Below are positions 1 through 8,646 of a DNA stretch of 64,000 bases, piece after piece (positions within the stretch are counted from its first letter, which is position 1; each line of letters starts with the position of its first letter). The DNA lies in contig NZ_QQXL01000001.1 in the NCBI RefSeq assembly GCF_003640665.1, positions 558,001 through 622,000 on the forward strand, read 5' to 3'. The notes beneath the pieces are model-generated. The model made no database searches. It was not told the origin of the DNA and saw only the letters and a program-made list of their open reading frames with translations. The stretch comes from Galactobacter caseinivorans (lineage in GTDB: Bacteria > Actinomycetota > Actinomycetes > Actinomycetales > Micrococcaceae). The position numbers and the translations under genes were made by a program.

Positions 1-201
1 ATCGTGGTGCTCACGCCGGAGCCCAAGGCAGCGGTCAAGGCCACGCTGTCGTGCCTGCGCGAGTATGCGAAGTCTGACCTGACCAAGGCCGTCATCGCCG
101 TGGCCCCGGGGGCAGAGCCGCTCAAGGCTCGGATCAAGCACCCGCTGCCGGCCAAGGGCGACTTTCCTGTGGACCCGCTGGAGCAGGACGCGCAGGAGTA
201 G
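1..201 (+). CDS. 3' end of an unidentified gene (partial)
   Basis: The frame is open from the first base and stops at 199-201, so this is the last 66 codons of a gene that begins outside the window. The piece is rich in Lys, Pro and Ala, ends in an acidic tail and has no motif I recognise. It is followed after 44 bases by a lipoprotein gene on the same strand. Function unknown. Confidence 0.5.
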   Translation: MVVLTPEPKAAVKATLSCLREYAKSDLTKAVIAVAPGAEPLKARIKHPLPAKGDFPVDPLEQDAQE

Positions 202-245
202 CCGCTGGGCCCCGTCGCCCTTGGAGGGTGCAGTAGTCTCACGGC

Positions 246-1073
246 ATGACGCACACCAAGTCCAGTGCCCGACGCCGCGTGGCCGGGTTTTTCATGTTGC
301 CCCTCCTGGCGCTGGGGTGCCTTGGGCTCAGCTCCTGTTCCGCGAATCGGGGCACGGAGGCCTCGGACCAGTTCGATAGCGCGGTGGGGAAGTTGGCTGG
401 CGTGACTGAGGTCTCCAGTTTCGGCGTGAATAACCTCCCCTTTGCTGGCAGCGGCGACGCGACCATTACGGTTGACCAGGCGTTGGATGCGGGCAAGGTG
501 AAGGAACTGGCCCATCAGGTTGGGAGCATTGCCGCGGGCCAGGGCGGCATGACCTGGCACAAGATTGAGTTGGAATTGGGCAAGGACACGGTGGCGATTG
601 TGCCCAGGCGGGACGACATCACGGACGCACGGCTGGACCGGCTGGCCACGCTGCGGGCTTCCGGCAACTTCTCCGAACTCCACCTCGGCAGTGGTTATCT
701 CAATGTGGACCAGGACGTGGTTGGCGTGGTCCCCGGGACGTCACTCTGCGAGATGGAGCCTGCCTATGACGAACTGGCGAAGTACGACTGGCCGGATGGA
801 AATGGGCAGCGCCTCACCGTTGCAGCCACCCATGGTCCCGATGGCACCAATTCCTTTGGAGATGCCCGGGGCCCAGTCAAGCCTGGCCCAGTAGGGCGTG
901 CGGTCTTTGCAGCGGTGTGCAAAGACACCACTGCCGGCATTCGGCGGCTAGCGGCGGACGGCGTCGAGTTGAGCATCGCCGCGTACTCGGCGGCGGATGC
1001 CGACCAGATCGAATCGCTGATCCGGTCGGTGCCGGGAAGCGAAGCCATCCGGGTCAAGGTCACGGAGCGCTAG
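246..1073 (+). CDS. Predicted lipoprotein of unknown function
   Basis: A 275-residue protein with a type II signal peptide: a basic N-terminus (SARRR), a hydrophobic stretch and the lipobox LSSC near residue 31, so the mature protein should be lipid-anchored on the outer face of the membrane. The rest is soluble, mixed alpha/beta, with no catalytic motif I can name. It lies just upstream of an aldo/keto reductase with its own start, and no operon partner suggests a role. The ATG at 246 follows a weak purine-rich stretch. Confidence 0.75.
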   Translation: MTHTKSSARRRVAGFFMLPLLALGCLGLSSCSANRGTEASDQFDSAVGKLAGVTEVSSFGVNNLPFAGSGDATITVDQALDAGKVKELAHQVGSIAAGQGGMTWHKIELELGKDTVAIVPRRDDITDARLDRLATLRASGNFSELHLGSGYLNVDQDVVGVVPGTSLCEMEPAYDELAKYDWPDGNGQRLTVAATHGPDGTNSFGDARGPVKPGPVGRAVFAAVCKDTTAGIRRLAADGVELSIAAYSAADADQIESLIRSVPGSEAIRVKVTER

Positions 1074-1112
1074 GCCCGCTGCACCACCGGCAAGGCCGTT
1101 AGGCTGAGACGC

Positions 1113-2096
1113 ATGAGCGACATGAACTACGTCCACCTTGGCCTCTCCGGCTTGGTCGTCTCCGAGATCGGTCTTGGTTTGAACAACCTGGGCCGCAGCG
1201 GCACCGTCACCTACACACAAGCTGGCTCAGACGCCGTCGTGCATGCAGCGATTGACGCCGGGGTGACGCTGTTCGACACGGCGGATATGTACGGGGCGGA
1301 GCCGGGGCTGTCCGAGCTTCGCTTGGGCGCTGCGTTAAAGGGGCACAGGGATGAGGTGGTCGTGGCCACCAAGTTTGGGATGGATGCCGGCGGCGCCAAC
1401 GGGCAGGATTTTGGTGCACGGGGCTCGCGTCGGTACATCATGCAGTCGGTGGAGGCCTCGCTGAAACGCCTGGACACGGACCACATTGACCTGTATCAAT
1501 TCCATACTCCAGACCCCGGAACGCCCATTGAAGAGACGCTCTCGGCGTTGGACACCCTGGTGACGCAGGGCAAGGTGCGCTACGTGGGCCACTCAAACCG
1601 CTCCGGCTGGCAGATTGCGGAGGCCGAGTTTATTGCCCGCGAACTGGGCACGGAGCGCTTCATCAGCGCGCAGAATCACTACAACCTCCTGGATCGCCGA
1701 GCGGAGCTGGAGGTGCTGCCCGCCTCGCGTCAATACGGGCTTGGGGTGCTTCCGTACTTCCCGCTGGCCAATGGGCTGCTGACCGGAAAGTACTCCTCAG
1801 GGGTGGCGCCGGAGGGATCCCGTCTGAGCCATTCACGCAAGGAGTACCTGGAGAAGGCAGATTTTGATCAACTGAAGGCCTTTGGTGATTTTGCGCAGGA
1901 ACGCGGCCTCACGGAGGTCAACGTCGCGTTCTCCTGGCTGCTGGCGCAGGAGCCCGTGACCTCGGTGATTGCGGGCGCCACCAAGCCGGAGCAGATCCAG
2001 GAGAACGCCAAGGCCGGGCTCTGGCAGCCCACCGCAGAGGACCTGGCGGAGTTGGATCGGATCTTCCCTCCGGCTAACAAGGTCGCCCTGTTCTAG
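1113..2096 (+). CDS. Aldo/keto reductase
   Basis: A 327-residue NAD(P)H-dependent (beta/alpha)8-barrel oxidoreductase. The family tetrad is visible: Asp and Tyr in FDTADMYG, Lys in VVATKFG and His in YQFHTPD. The cofactor-binding end SVIAGATKPEQIQENA is typical of the YhdN/YajO-like group. Length is normal for the family. The ATG at 1113 is preferred because the N-terminus (NYVHLGLSGLVVSEIGLG) matches the usual first strand. The physiological carbonyl substrate cannot be told from sequence. It stands alone between a lipoprotein gene and ftsE, with a 220-base gap downstream. Confidence 0.9.
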   Translation: MSDMNYVHLGLSGLVVSEIGLGLNNLGRSGTVTYTQAGSDAVVHAAIDAGVTLFDTADMYGAEPGLSELRLGAALKGHRDEVVVATKFGMDAGGANGQDFGARGSRRYIMQSVEASLKRLDTDHIDLYQFHTPDPGTPIEETLSALDTLVTQGKVRYVGHSNRSGWQIAEAEFIARELGTERFISAQNHYNLLDRRAELEVLPASRQYGLGVLPYFPLANGLLTGKYSSGVAPEGSRLSHSRKEYLEKADFDQLKAFGDFAQERGLTEVNVAFSWLLAQEPVTSVIAGATKPEQIQENAKAGLWQPTAEDLAELDRIFPPANKVALF

Positions 2097-2317
2097 GGGC
2101 CTGTGAAGGGGCCCGGCCCGCCGCCAAACCGGCAGCGAGGCAGGCACCCGCGCCGCCGACGTCGTGCATTTCACAGCAAACCGCTGGGCAACACGCGCGC
2201 TCGGTCACGAACCGGTCACGGAAGCGCACGTACAGTCAATAACGCCGGCGATCTACTTCCCCCGATCCCGTCGCACCCTGACGCCTTCGCCGGTGGCGGG
2301 TGCGTCTGTGTGACCAC

Positions 2318-3073
2318 ATGATCAGATTTGACCACGTCACCAAGGTCTACGACGCGCCCCAGCATCCCGCCCTCAGTGACATTGACCTCGAGGTAGATCG
2401 AGGCGACTTCGCCTTCTTGGTGGGCGCCTCCGGTTCCGGCAAGTCCACCTTCATCCGCCTGGTGTTGCGCGAGGAGCGGCCTAGCTCCGGCTCCGTGCAC
2501 GTCGCAGGCACCAACGTGGACAAGCTGCCGAGCTGGAAGGTCCCCCTGCTGCGCCGCAACATCGGCGTGGTCTTCCAGGACTTCCGCCTGCTGCCCAACA
2601 AGACCGTCTTCGCCAACGTGGCTTTTGCCATGCAGGTGATTGGCCGCTCACGCGCCATGATTCGCGAGACCGTGCCGCAGGTCCTGGAGACCGTGGGCTT
2701 GAAGGAAAAGGGAGGCCGCATGCCGCATGAGCTCTCCGGTGGTGAACAGCAGCGCGTGGCCATTGCCCGCGCCGTGGTGAACCGCCCGGCGATCCTGCTG
2801 GCGGATGAGCCAACGGGCAACCTGGACCCGGAAACGGGACGCGGCATCATGGAGATCCTGGACCGGATTAACCAGAACGGGACCACCGTGGTGATGGCGA
2901 CGCACGATGACGAAATTGTGAATCGCATGCGCCGGCGCGTGATTGAGCTGGATCACGGCAAGGTGGTGCGCGACGAGCGCGGCGGCGAGTATCACGCGGT
3001 GGGGGACCAGTTGGTCCTCAGCGCCGGAAATCAGGCCATTGCGCCGTTCGATTCCGAGGAGGACGAGCTGTGA
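2318..3073 (+). CDS. ftsE: Cell-division ABC transporter ATP-binding protein FtsE
   Basis: A 251-residue ATPase that pairs with FtsX at the division site and drives activation of a cell-wall hydrolase. Walker A (GASGSGKST), Q-loop ([14 protein letters not shown]), signature LSGGEQQR, Walker B ([13 protein letters not shown]) and switch His (MATHDD) are all present and intact. I chose the ATG at 2318 ([11 protein letters not shown]) over the upstream GTG at 2300 because it matches the canonical FtsE N-terminus. The stop overlaps the ftsX start by four bases (GTGA), so the two are translationally coupled. Confidence 0.95.
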   Translation: MIRFDHVTKVYDAPQHPALSDIDLEVDRGDFAFLVGASGSGKSTFIRLVLREERPSSGSVHVAGTNVDKLPSWKVPLLRRNIGVVFQDFRLLPNKTVFANVAFAMQVIGRSRAMIRETVPQVLETVGLKEKGGRMPHELSGGEQQRVAIARAVVNRPAILLADEPTGNLDPETGRGIMEILDRINQNGTTVVMATHDDEIVNRMRRRVIELDHGKVVRDERGGEYHAVGDQLVLSAGNQAIAPFDSEEDEL

Positions 3074-4002
3074 GGTTGTCGTTCGTTCTGTCAGAGATCT
3101 TCTCGGGGTTGCGCCGCAACCTCTCGATGGTGGTCTCCGTCATTCTTGTCACCTTTGTCTCGCTCAGCTTTGTGGGCGCGGCGGGTCTGTTGCAGGCTCA
3201 GGTCACGCAGATGAAGGGGTACTGGTTCGACAAGGTGCAGGTGGCTGTTTACCTCTGCAACTCCACGTCGGTCTCCGCCAACTGCCCCGTCGGTGCTGAT
3301 GGCGCCGCGACCCCCGTCTCAGAGTCGCAGCGCACCGCCGTGGAGGATGCGCTTAAGTCTGACGAGATGAAGTCCTACGTCGCCATGTACGAATACGAAT
3401 CCCCGGAAGAGGCTTACAAGCACTTCCAGGAGCAGTTCGGTAATTCCTCCATGGCGGATTTGGTGAAGCCGGATCAGCTGCCGGCCTCCTTCCGCATTAA
3501 GTTGGTTGATCCGGAGAAGTACCAGGTCATCAACGAGCGCTTCAGTACTATGCCCGGCGTGGACCAGGTGGCTGATCAACGCCAATACCTGGACAAGGTG
3601 TTCCAGCTCATCAATGTGGCTTCCATCGTCGCAGTGATCATCGCGGCGGTGATGATCGTGTGCGCGGTGCTGTTGGTGGCGACGACCATCAGACTCTCTG
3701 CCTTCACTAGGCGCCGCGAGACCGGCATCATGCGGCTCGTTGGCGCGTCCAAGTCGGTGATTCAGCTGCCCTTCGTGTTGGAGGGCGTGATTGCCGCGGC
3801 GATCGGCGCCATCCTGGCCTCCGGTGTGCTGTGGGCCGTGCTCCAGTTTGTGGTGACCGACCGGCTTGCTGCCGAGAACCCCCAGGTCGCGTTCATCGAC
3901 CCCACGGAGATGTTCTGGGTCGCGCCACTACTGATTTTGATTGGCGTCCTGCTCGCTGGGCTGTCTTCCCTGCTAACGTTAAGGCGTTACCTGAAGGTCT
4001 GA
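3070..4002 (+). CDS. ftsX: Cell-division ABC transporter permease FtsX
   Basis: A 310-residue membrane protein with the FtsX layout: an N-terminal transmembrane helix (about residues 20-42), a large extracellular domain (about 45-175) and three C-terminal helices (about 178-203, 232-256 and 278-302). The conserved FtsX/MacB-like segment [15 protein letters not shown] lies in the cytoplasmic loop after TM2. The extracellular domain has a Cys pair (YLC..., ANC) that could form a disulfide. The GTG start overlaps the ftsE stop. The downstream M23 gene is the likely partner that this domain activates. Confidence 0.95.
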   Translation: MRLSFVLSEIFSGLRRNLSMVVSVILVTFVSLSFVGAAGLLQAQVTQMKGYWFDKVQVAVYLCNSTSVSANCPVGADGAATPVSESQRTAVEDALKSDEMKSYVAMYEYESPEEAYKHFQEQFGNSSMADLVKPDQLPASFRIKLVDPEKYQVINERFSTMPGVDQVADQRQYLDKVFQLINVASIVAVIIAAVMIVCAVLLVATTIRLSAFTRRRETGIMRLVGASKSVIQLPFVLEGVIAAAIGAILASGVLWAVLQFVVTDRLAAENPQVAFIDPTEMFWVAPLLILIGVLLAGLSSLLTLRRYLKV

Positions 4003-4059
4003 GATCTTTCTGGTGACGTTCGCCGGGAAACTTCCCCTCCAGGCGAGAAAGGAACACAA

Positions 4060-5505
4060 GTGACTTCCGCACGACTACGACTCTCACGCGCCGTTCTGGG
4101 CACCGTCCTGATCAGCGTGTTTGGCCTGGGACTGGGCGTTGCCCCGGTGCAGGCAGACAAGCTTGACGATCAGAAGAGCCAGATCGACAAGCAGGTGGAG
4201 AATGGCAAGGAAGATCTTGAGGATCTCAACACCACGCTGGCTGAGGCCGGCGCCAAGTTGAAGAAGTATCAAGATGCCCTCCCTGCCGCTCAGCGCAAGC
4301 TCACCGACGCACAGGGCCGCGTGAGTGCGGCACAGGGGCAGGTGTCGGTGCTGCAGAAGAAGCTCTCGACCGCGCGTGCCTCCAAGGCCAAGCTGGATGC
4401 CGAGCGCGAGTCCACCCAAGAGGAGCAGCAGCAGAGCTCACAGATGGCCGGAAAGATCGCCGCACAGGCCTACCGTCAGGGAGGCGTGGGAGGGAATCTG
4501 TCCATGCTGCTCTCCTCCGGTGGGGACGCGAGTGACCTGGCAGGCTCCATAGAGATGGCCAGCCGGGCGCTCCAGTCGCAGAATCAGGCGCTGGCCTCCC
4601 TGCGTCAGAAGGGCGCGGAAGAGGGCAATGCCGCCGCACGCCTGAAGAGCGTCGAGGAAGACATTGCCTCCTTGAAAAAGGAGGCGGATGCGGCGCTCGC
4701 GACGCAAAAGACAGCGCGCGACGACGCTCAGTCGGCTAAGGACGAGGTGGACAAGATCCTCGCGGATACCGCCTCGGCTCAGACCACGCTGAAGGGCAAG
4801 GTCACCTCAGCCAAGAAGCAGCTTGATCAGCAAAAGTCCGAGCAGGCCTCGATCAATCAGCAAATCAAGGAACGCCAGGAGCGCCTCAAGCGTGAGGCGG
4901 AGGAGCGAGCCCGCAAGGCGGCAGAGGAAGCCAAGAAGAAGCGCGCCGCAGCGGCGGCCGCCGCTAAGAAGAAGGCAGCCAACGCAGCGCGGTTGGCTCG
5001 TGAAGCCGACAAGGCAGAGCGTGCCGCCGGCGTGGAGAAGGAAAACTCCACGCCGTCGAGCGAGGCACCTTCGCAGTCCTCCTGGGGTCTCATCATTCCC
5101 TCCACCGGTGGCTACATCTCCTCCCCGTACGGCTGGCGCCCCACGCCTGCCGGGACCATCGACTACTTCGGTACCGGCGGCTATGTGCACGCCGGTCAGG
5201 ACTGGGGATACGGCGGCCAGTGCGGCGCTCCCATCAAGGCGGCCGCGGCCGGCAAGGTGGAGTACGCGGGCTCAAAGAGCACCCATGGCATCATCGTGTC
5301 GCTTGATCACAAGATCGTGAAGGGCCGCGCGCTGACTACCAATTACAACCACATGTCGCGTGTTGCGGTGAACGTGGGCCAGCGGGTCAAGCAGGGCCAG
5401 ACCATTGGTTACGTCGGTTCAACGGGTAACTCCACGGGCTGCCACCTGCACTTCGAGACGATCGTGGATGGGTCCTACATGGACCCCATGAAGCTGCTGC
5501 GCTGA
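4060..5505 (+). CDS. Coiled-coil M23 peptidoglycan endopeptidase, likely FtsEX effector
   Basis: A 481-residue secreted protein. A Sec signal peptide (to about residue 32, cut after PVQA) is followed by a long Ala/Gln/Lys-rich coiled coil (about 35-315) and a C-terminal LytM/M23 domain (about 340-481). The zinc ligands are seen in HAGQDWG and HLHFE, so the peptidase should be active. The layout matches EnvC, PcsB and RipC-type hydrolases controlled by FtsEX, and the gene lies 57 bases after ftsX. The start is GTG at 4060 behind AGAAAGGA. A strong terminator follows at 5589-5620. Confidence 0.9.
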   Translation: MTSARLRLSRAVLGTVLISVFGLGLGVAPVQADKLDDQKSQIDKQVENGKEDLEDLNTTLAEAGAKLKKYQDALPAAQRKLTDAQGRVSAAQGQVSVLQKKLSTARASKAKLDAERESTQEEQQQSSQMAGKIAAQAYRQGGVGGNLSMLLSSGGDASDLAGSIEMASRALQSQNQALASLRQKGAEEGNAAARLKSVEEDIASLKKEADAALATQKTARDDAQSAKDEVDKILADTASAQTTLKGKVTSAKKQLDQQKSEQASINQQIKERQERLKREAEERARKAAEEAKKKRAAAAAAAKKKAANAARLAREADKAERAAGVEKENSTPSSEAPSQSSWGLIIPSTGGYISSPYGWRPTPAGTIDYFGTGGYVHAGQDWGYGGQCGAPIKAAAAGKVEYAGSKSTHGIIVSLDHKIVKGRALTTNYNHMSRVAVNVGQRVKQGQTIGYVGSTGNSTGCHLHFETIVDGSYMDPMKLLR

Positions 5506-5540
5506 TCGCGCGGGTTGTTGCGCGCTTGCGCCCGCTGCTC

Positions 5541-5560
5541 TGATTGAGTATTCTCAATCA
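5541..5560. promoter_or_regulatory. 20-bp palindrome, possible operator
   Basis: Perfect 8-base arms TGATTGAG and CTCAATCA around TATT, in the gap between the M23 gene and smpB. It is AT-rich against a GC-rich background and has no U-run, so an operator is more likely than a terminator. The regulator is unknown. Confidence 0.4.
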
Positions 5561-5588
5561 CTCAAGGGTGGGGCCGCCAGCGCGCACG

Positions 5589-5620
5589 AGTTGGGCCGGG
5601 CGGCAACGCCCGGCCCAACT
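5589..5620 (+). terminator. Intrinsic terminator of the ftsE-ftsX-M23 operon
   Basis: A perfect 13-bp GC-rich stem (AGTTGGGCCGGGC with its complement) and a GGCAAC loop, followed by TGCGTTT. It lies 84 bases after the M23 stop and before smpB. Confidence 0.75.
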
Positions 5621-5708
5621 GCGTTTCGGCGGTAGGATGGGTGATTCCGCGTTCCTGCAGCTGTGGGGGAGCGTGGCTAGCAGACGAGTGGTCGGAAGGA
5701 GGGCCCTG

Positions 5709-6206
5709 ATGGCCAAGAAGAATCCGAAGGAAGAACAACGCAACAAGGTCGTGGCCACCAACCGCAAGGCCCGTCATGACTACACCATTCTGGATACGTA
5801 TGAGGCCGGAATGGTGCTCTCTGGCACCGAGGTGAAGTCGCTACGCGAGGGCAAGGCCTCTCTCGTGGACGGTTTCTGCACGTACTACCGTGACGAGCTC
5901 TACCTCGAGGCCGTGTACATCCCGGAGTACCTCAATGGCTCCTGGACCAACCATGCGGCGCGGCGCCGGCGCAAGCTCTTGCTGCATCGCGAGGAGCTCA
6001 ACAAGCTCCAGCGCAAGTCCGAGGAATCGGGCCTGACGATCGTGCCGTTGCAGTTGTACTTTAAGGACGGCAGGGCCAAGGTGGAGATCGCCCTGGCTCG
6101 CGGTAACCGCGAGTATGACAAGCGTCAGGTGCTTCGCGAGAAGCAAGACAACCGCGAGGCTCAACGGGCCATGCGGGCAAGAAACCGCGGGGCCCAGGAC
6201 GACTGA
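5709..6206 (+). CDS. smpB: SsrA-binding protein SmpB
   Basis: A 165-residue tmRNA partner that carries Ala-tmRNA to stalled ribosomes. The OB-fold signatures are clear: [29 protein letters not shown] and, further on, [10 protein letters not shown]. The basic C-terminal tail ([14 protein letters not shown]) is the segment that enters the mRNA channel. The ATG at 5709 is chosen over upstream starts because it has a strong GGAAGGAGGG site seven bases before it and gives the normal SmpB length. ssrA follows 132 bases downstream, the usual arrangement. Confidence 0.95.
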   Translation: MAKKNPKEEQRNKVVATNRKARHDYTILDTYEAGMVLSGTEVKSLREGKASLVDGFCTYYRDELYLEAVYIPEYLNGSWTNHAARRRRKLLLHREELNKLQRKSEESGLTIVPLQLYFKDGRAKVEIALARGNREYDKRQVLREKQDNREAQRAMRARNRGAQDD

Positions 6207-6338
6207 GGCCTGCTTGAGGGCGGCGGGGAACAAACCATGACCCCTCGGGGTTATACTGAATGTCTGCTCGGGTTGCCGGGCGGAGCGGTTGCCAAGGGTG
6301 GTCCTCACGGGCCATTCGAGGCGTTGAAAACCACATAC

Positions 6339-6720
6339 GGGGATGATCGGTTTCGACGATGTGAGTCGCGACAGGGGAAGCGGGCCAAGGATGCAGAGTT
6401 ATCTTGTAAACGCCCTCTGCAAACCAATAAGTGCCGAAAACAAGCGCACTGACTTCGCTCTCGCTGCCTAATTGTAGCTAGACGGTCCGTTAGCCCTGCG
6501 ATGCTATCGCGTGGGAATCTAACGTCATTTAGATAGCCACTGCTGAGTACCTGCGTCACAGGGGTGCTCGGGACTTCCACTGTGACTGTGCCCGGAGGTA
6601 TCCACGAGTCACTTGTTCGAGTGTTGACTCTTGGGGCAGAGAAACCTCAATTCGAAATGCGCCCGGAGAAGACCTGGCAACACCACATCGGACGGGGGTT
6701 CAATTCCCCCCATCTCCACC
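6339..6720 (+). ncRNA. ssrA: tmRNA
   Basis: The 5' end GGGGATG pairs with CATCTCC at 6711-6717 to make the tRNA-like acceptor stem, followed by A-CC at 6718-6720, so the last A of CCA must be added after transcription. The resume codon GCC is at 6433 and the tag reading frame (6433-6471, TAA) encodes AENKRTDFALAA, a typical actinobacterial tag. The T-arm (GGGGGTTCAATTCCCCC) is intact. The last 21 bases are the integration core of element A, and the gene remains complete despite two tandem insertions. Confidence 0.95.
6699..6719 (+). other. attL of element A (21-bp core inside ssrA)
   Basis: TTCAATTCCCCCCATCTCCAC (core, given here in pieces TTCAATTCCC and CCCATCTCCAC) covers the T-arm to acceptor stem of ssrA and recurs exactly at 51490-51510. 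Bases on either side differ between the copies, so the shared core is 21 bp. Confidence 0.85.
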
Positions 6721-6726
6721 TAGACT

Positions 6727-6757
6727 GAGGCTCGGAATCCGTGTGATTCCGGGCCTC
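6727..6757 (+). terminator. Phage-supplied terminator for ssrA
   Basis: A 13-bp stem (GAGGCTCGGAATC with GATTCCGGGCCTC, one G-T pair) around CGTGT, starting seven bases after the tmRNA. The host terminator was displaced to 51523-51566 by integration, so this one probably replaces it. Confidence 0.6.
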
Positions 6758-6829
6758 TTCTGGTCTCCGCACAAAGCGTGTTGGCGAGAATGGCCGATTT
6801 GTTGGCGAAGAACGGTACCGAGTGGGGAC

Positions 6830-7966
6830 ATGGCAACAATCAGAACGAGACAGAGGGCGGACGGATCAAGGTCATACACCGTCTCCTGGCGTGACGCTGA
6901 AACCAAGGCGGTGCGCTCGCGTACCTTCCACGAGGAACAGCGGGCGATCAGGCTCAAAGAGTTCCTAGACTCCAACGGAAACTCCTTCACGGTTGCAAAG
7001 CAGGCACTCGCGGCCGTGACCCGCAAGGTACCTCTTGTGCAAGAGGTGGTAGCCGCACACATCGAGCACCTGCGCAAGCCGCAAGAGGGCACCATCTCCA
7101 AGTACCGACGACTGCTGCGCCTGCACATCCACGGCACAACCCTCGGCACGCGCCCCGTAGACATGCTCACCCGTGCCGACGTGGCGCACTGGCTCGACAA
7201 CCTGGTGGCCGCCAGCCGAGCGAACCAACCCACCGGTCAGAAACTCGGCCACAAGTCCAAGGCCAACATCCACGCCCTACTCTCGGCAGCGCTGGCCTAC
7301 GCAGTCGGTGAAGAGATCATCACCCGCAACGTCGCCAAGGGCCAGATGCTCGCAGACAAGAACGACGCCCGCGAACCCGTGTACCTCTCACCCGATGACC
7401 TCGACATGATCTGCGCCGCAGTGGGGGAGCGCTACCGACTGTTCCTCCTAACCCTGTGCAAGACGGGCCTGCGATACAACGAGGCCACTGCCTTACGCAA
7501 ACGCGACGTGCGGATCAGCAATGGCCGGGCAACCATCTATGTGACCCGCGCATGGAAAGCAGGCGAGGGAGGTAAGGACGAGATCGGGCCGCCCAAGACC
7601 AAGAAGTCCCGGCGCACCGTCGCCTGCAGCCTGGTGCTATCCGAGGCGTTGGCTGATCACTTGAAGGAGATATCGCCGGAGGACCTGATATTTACCCGCC
7701 CAACAGGTGAGTATCTGCGCAACTCCTGGTTCCACAAATACGTCTGGGGCCCACTCATGGATCAGATGCTTGAGGATGGACGGCTCTATGAGCGGCCCTG
7801 GATTCACGAGATCCGTCACGCGCACACCACCCACCTACTCCAAGCCGGTCGCCCGGTACACGTCGTACAGGCCAGGCTAGGACACGAGGACCCGCAGACT
7901 ACGCTCCGGATCTACGCGCAGATGAGCACCGGAGACGACATAGCGGCAGCCGACGCGCTGGACTAG
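6830..7966 (+). CDS. int: Tyrosine-type phage integrase
   Basis: A 378-residue site-specific recombinase that joins attP to the ssrA 3' end. The N-terminal arm-binding part (about 1-55) is followed by a SAM-like core-binding domain (about 60-165) and the catalytic domain. Catalytic residues are visible: Arg in CKTGLRYNEA, the HEIRH box, LGH and the nucleophile Tyr in LRIYAQ. I prefer the ATG at 6830 (MATIRTRQRADGS) to the GTG at 6743, which would lie in the terminator hairpin. Two direct repeats GTTGGCGA(G)AA just upstream (near 6780 and 6801) may be arm sites. Confidence 0.93.
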   Translation: MATIRTRQRADGSRSYTVSWRDAETKAVRSRTFHEEQRAIRLKEFLDSNGNSFTVAKQALAAVTRKVPLVQEVVAAHIEHLRKPQEGTISKYRRLLRLHIHGTTLGTRPVDMLTRADVAHWLDNLVAASRANQPTGQKLGHKSKANIHALLSAALAYAVGEEIITRNVAKGQMLADKNDAREPVYLSPDDLDMICAAVGERYRLFLLTLCKTGLRYNEATALRKRDVRISNGRATIYVTRAWKAGEGGKDEIGPPKTKKSRRTVACSLVLSEALADHLKEISPEDLIFTRPTGEYLRNSWFHKYVWGPLMDQMLEDGRLYERPWIHEIRHAHTTHLLQAGRPVHVVQARLGHEDPQTTLRIYAQMSTGDDIAAADALD

Positions 7967-8044
7967 GCCTGTATCCCCACACCGTTCCTGATCGTCCGTG
8001 TGGTTTACTAACGTCATTGTCACCACCCCTATGAGGAGCACCGC

Positions 8045-8590
8045 ATGAAGAAGGTCATCTCCATTTCCGCCGTCGCATTGGTCGCGCTCTCGCTAACCGC
8101 ATGCTCAGACCCTAGCGGTGGCACGGTCGAAAAATCCGGCGCGGACAATGCTTCACAGAGCCAGGCGGCGAAGGACTCAACCACGTCGGCAGCGCCCGAG
8201 GCTGGCTCCGAGTCGAGTGACCCGAAGCTTGGTGATGCCTACACGTGGGAGAACGGCATGAAGATTGCCGTGTCGAAGCCAAAGAAGTTCAAGCCCTCTG
8301 AGTACGCGATGGCCGACGTTCAGGGCAAGCCGCAGGTGTTCACTGTGACTGTCACTAACGGCACTGAGGAGGACTTCAAGCCGGTCATCTTGTCGCTCAG
8401 CGCCTCATCTGGGGGGAGTGAGGCTGAACAGATTTTCGACTCTTCTCAGGGCGTTGAGATGCCTACCACCACGGTAAAGCCGGGAAAGACTGTGACATAC
8501 AAGGTGGCGTTTGACGTGGAGGATCCTGACGACATCACCATGGATGTGTCGCCGGGATTCGAGTACGACTCGAAAACCTTCGTTTCCTGA
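8045..8590 (+). CDS. DUF4352-like prophage lipoprotein
   Basis: A 181-residue lipoprotein: signal peptide with lipobox LTAC, a Ser/Ala-rich linker (about residues 22-65) and a C-terminal immunoglobulin-like domain resembling DUF4352 (FTVTVTNGTEEDFKP, TTTVKPGKTVTYKVAFDV). A GAGGAG ribosome site precedes the ATG. It is on the plus strand, opposite to the lytic genes, next to int, and ends at a bidirectional terminator. Such isolated lysogenic lipoproteins often act on the host surface; superinfection exclusion is a reasonable guess but is inference. Confidence 0.8.
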   Translation: MKKVISISAVALVALSLTACSDPSGGTVEKSGADNASQSQAAKDSTTSAAPEAGSESSDPKLGDAYTWENGMKIAVSKPKKFKPSEYAMADVQGKPQVFTVTVTNGTEEDFKPVILSLSASSGGSEAEQIFDSSQGVEMPTTTVKPGKTVTYKVAFDVEDPDDITMDVSPGFEYDSKTFVS

Positions 8591-8607
8591 CCCCCAGGAC
8601 GCACGAA

Positions 8608-8640
8608 ACCGCCCCACCCTCGCACTGAGGGTGGGGCGGT
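8608..8640. terminator. Bidirectional terminator between lipoprotein and HTH gene
   Basis: A perfect 14-bp stem (ACCGCCCCACCCTC and complement) with loop GCACT, between convergent genes, followed on the plus strand by GGTGTTTT. Confidence 0.8.
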
Positions 8641-8646
8641 GGTGTT

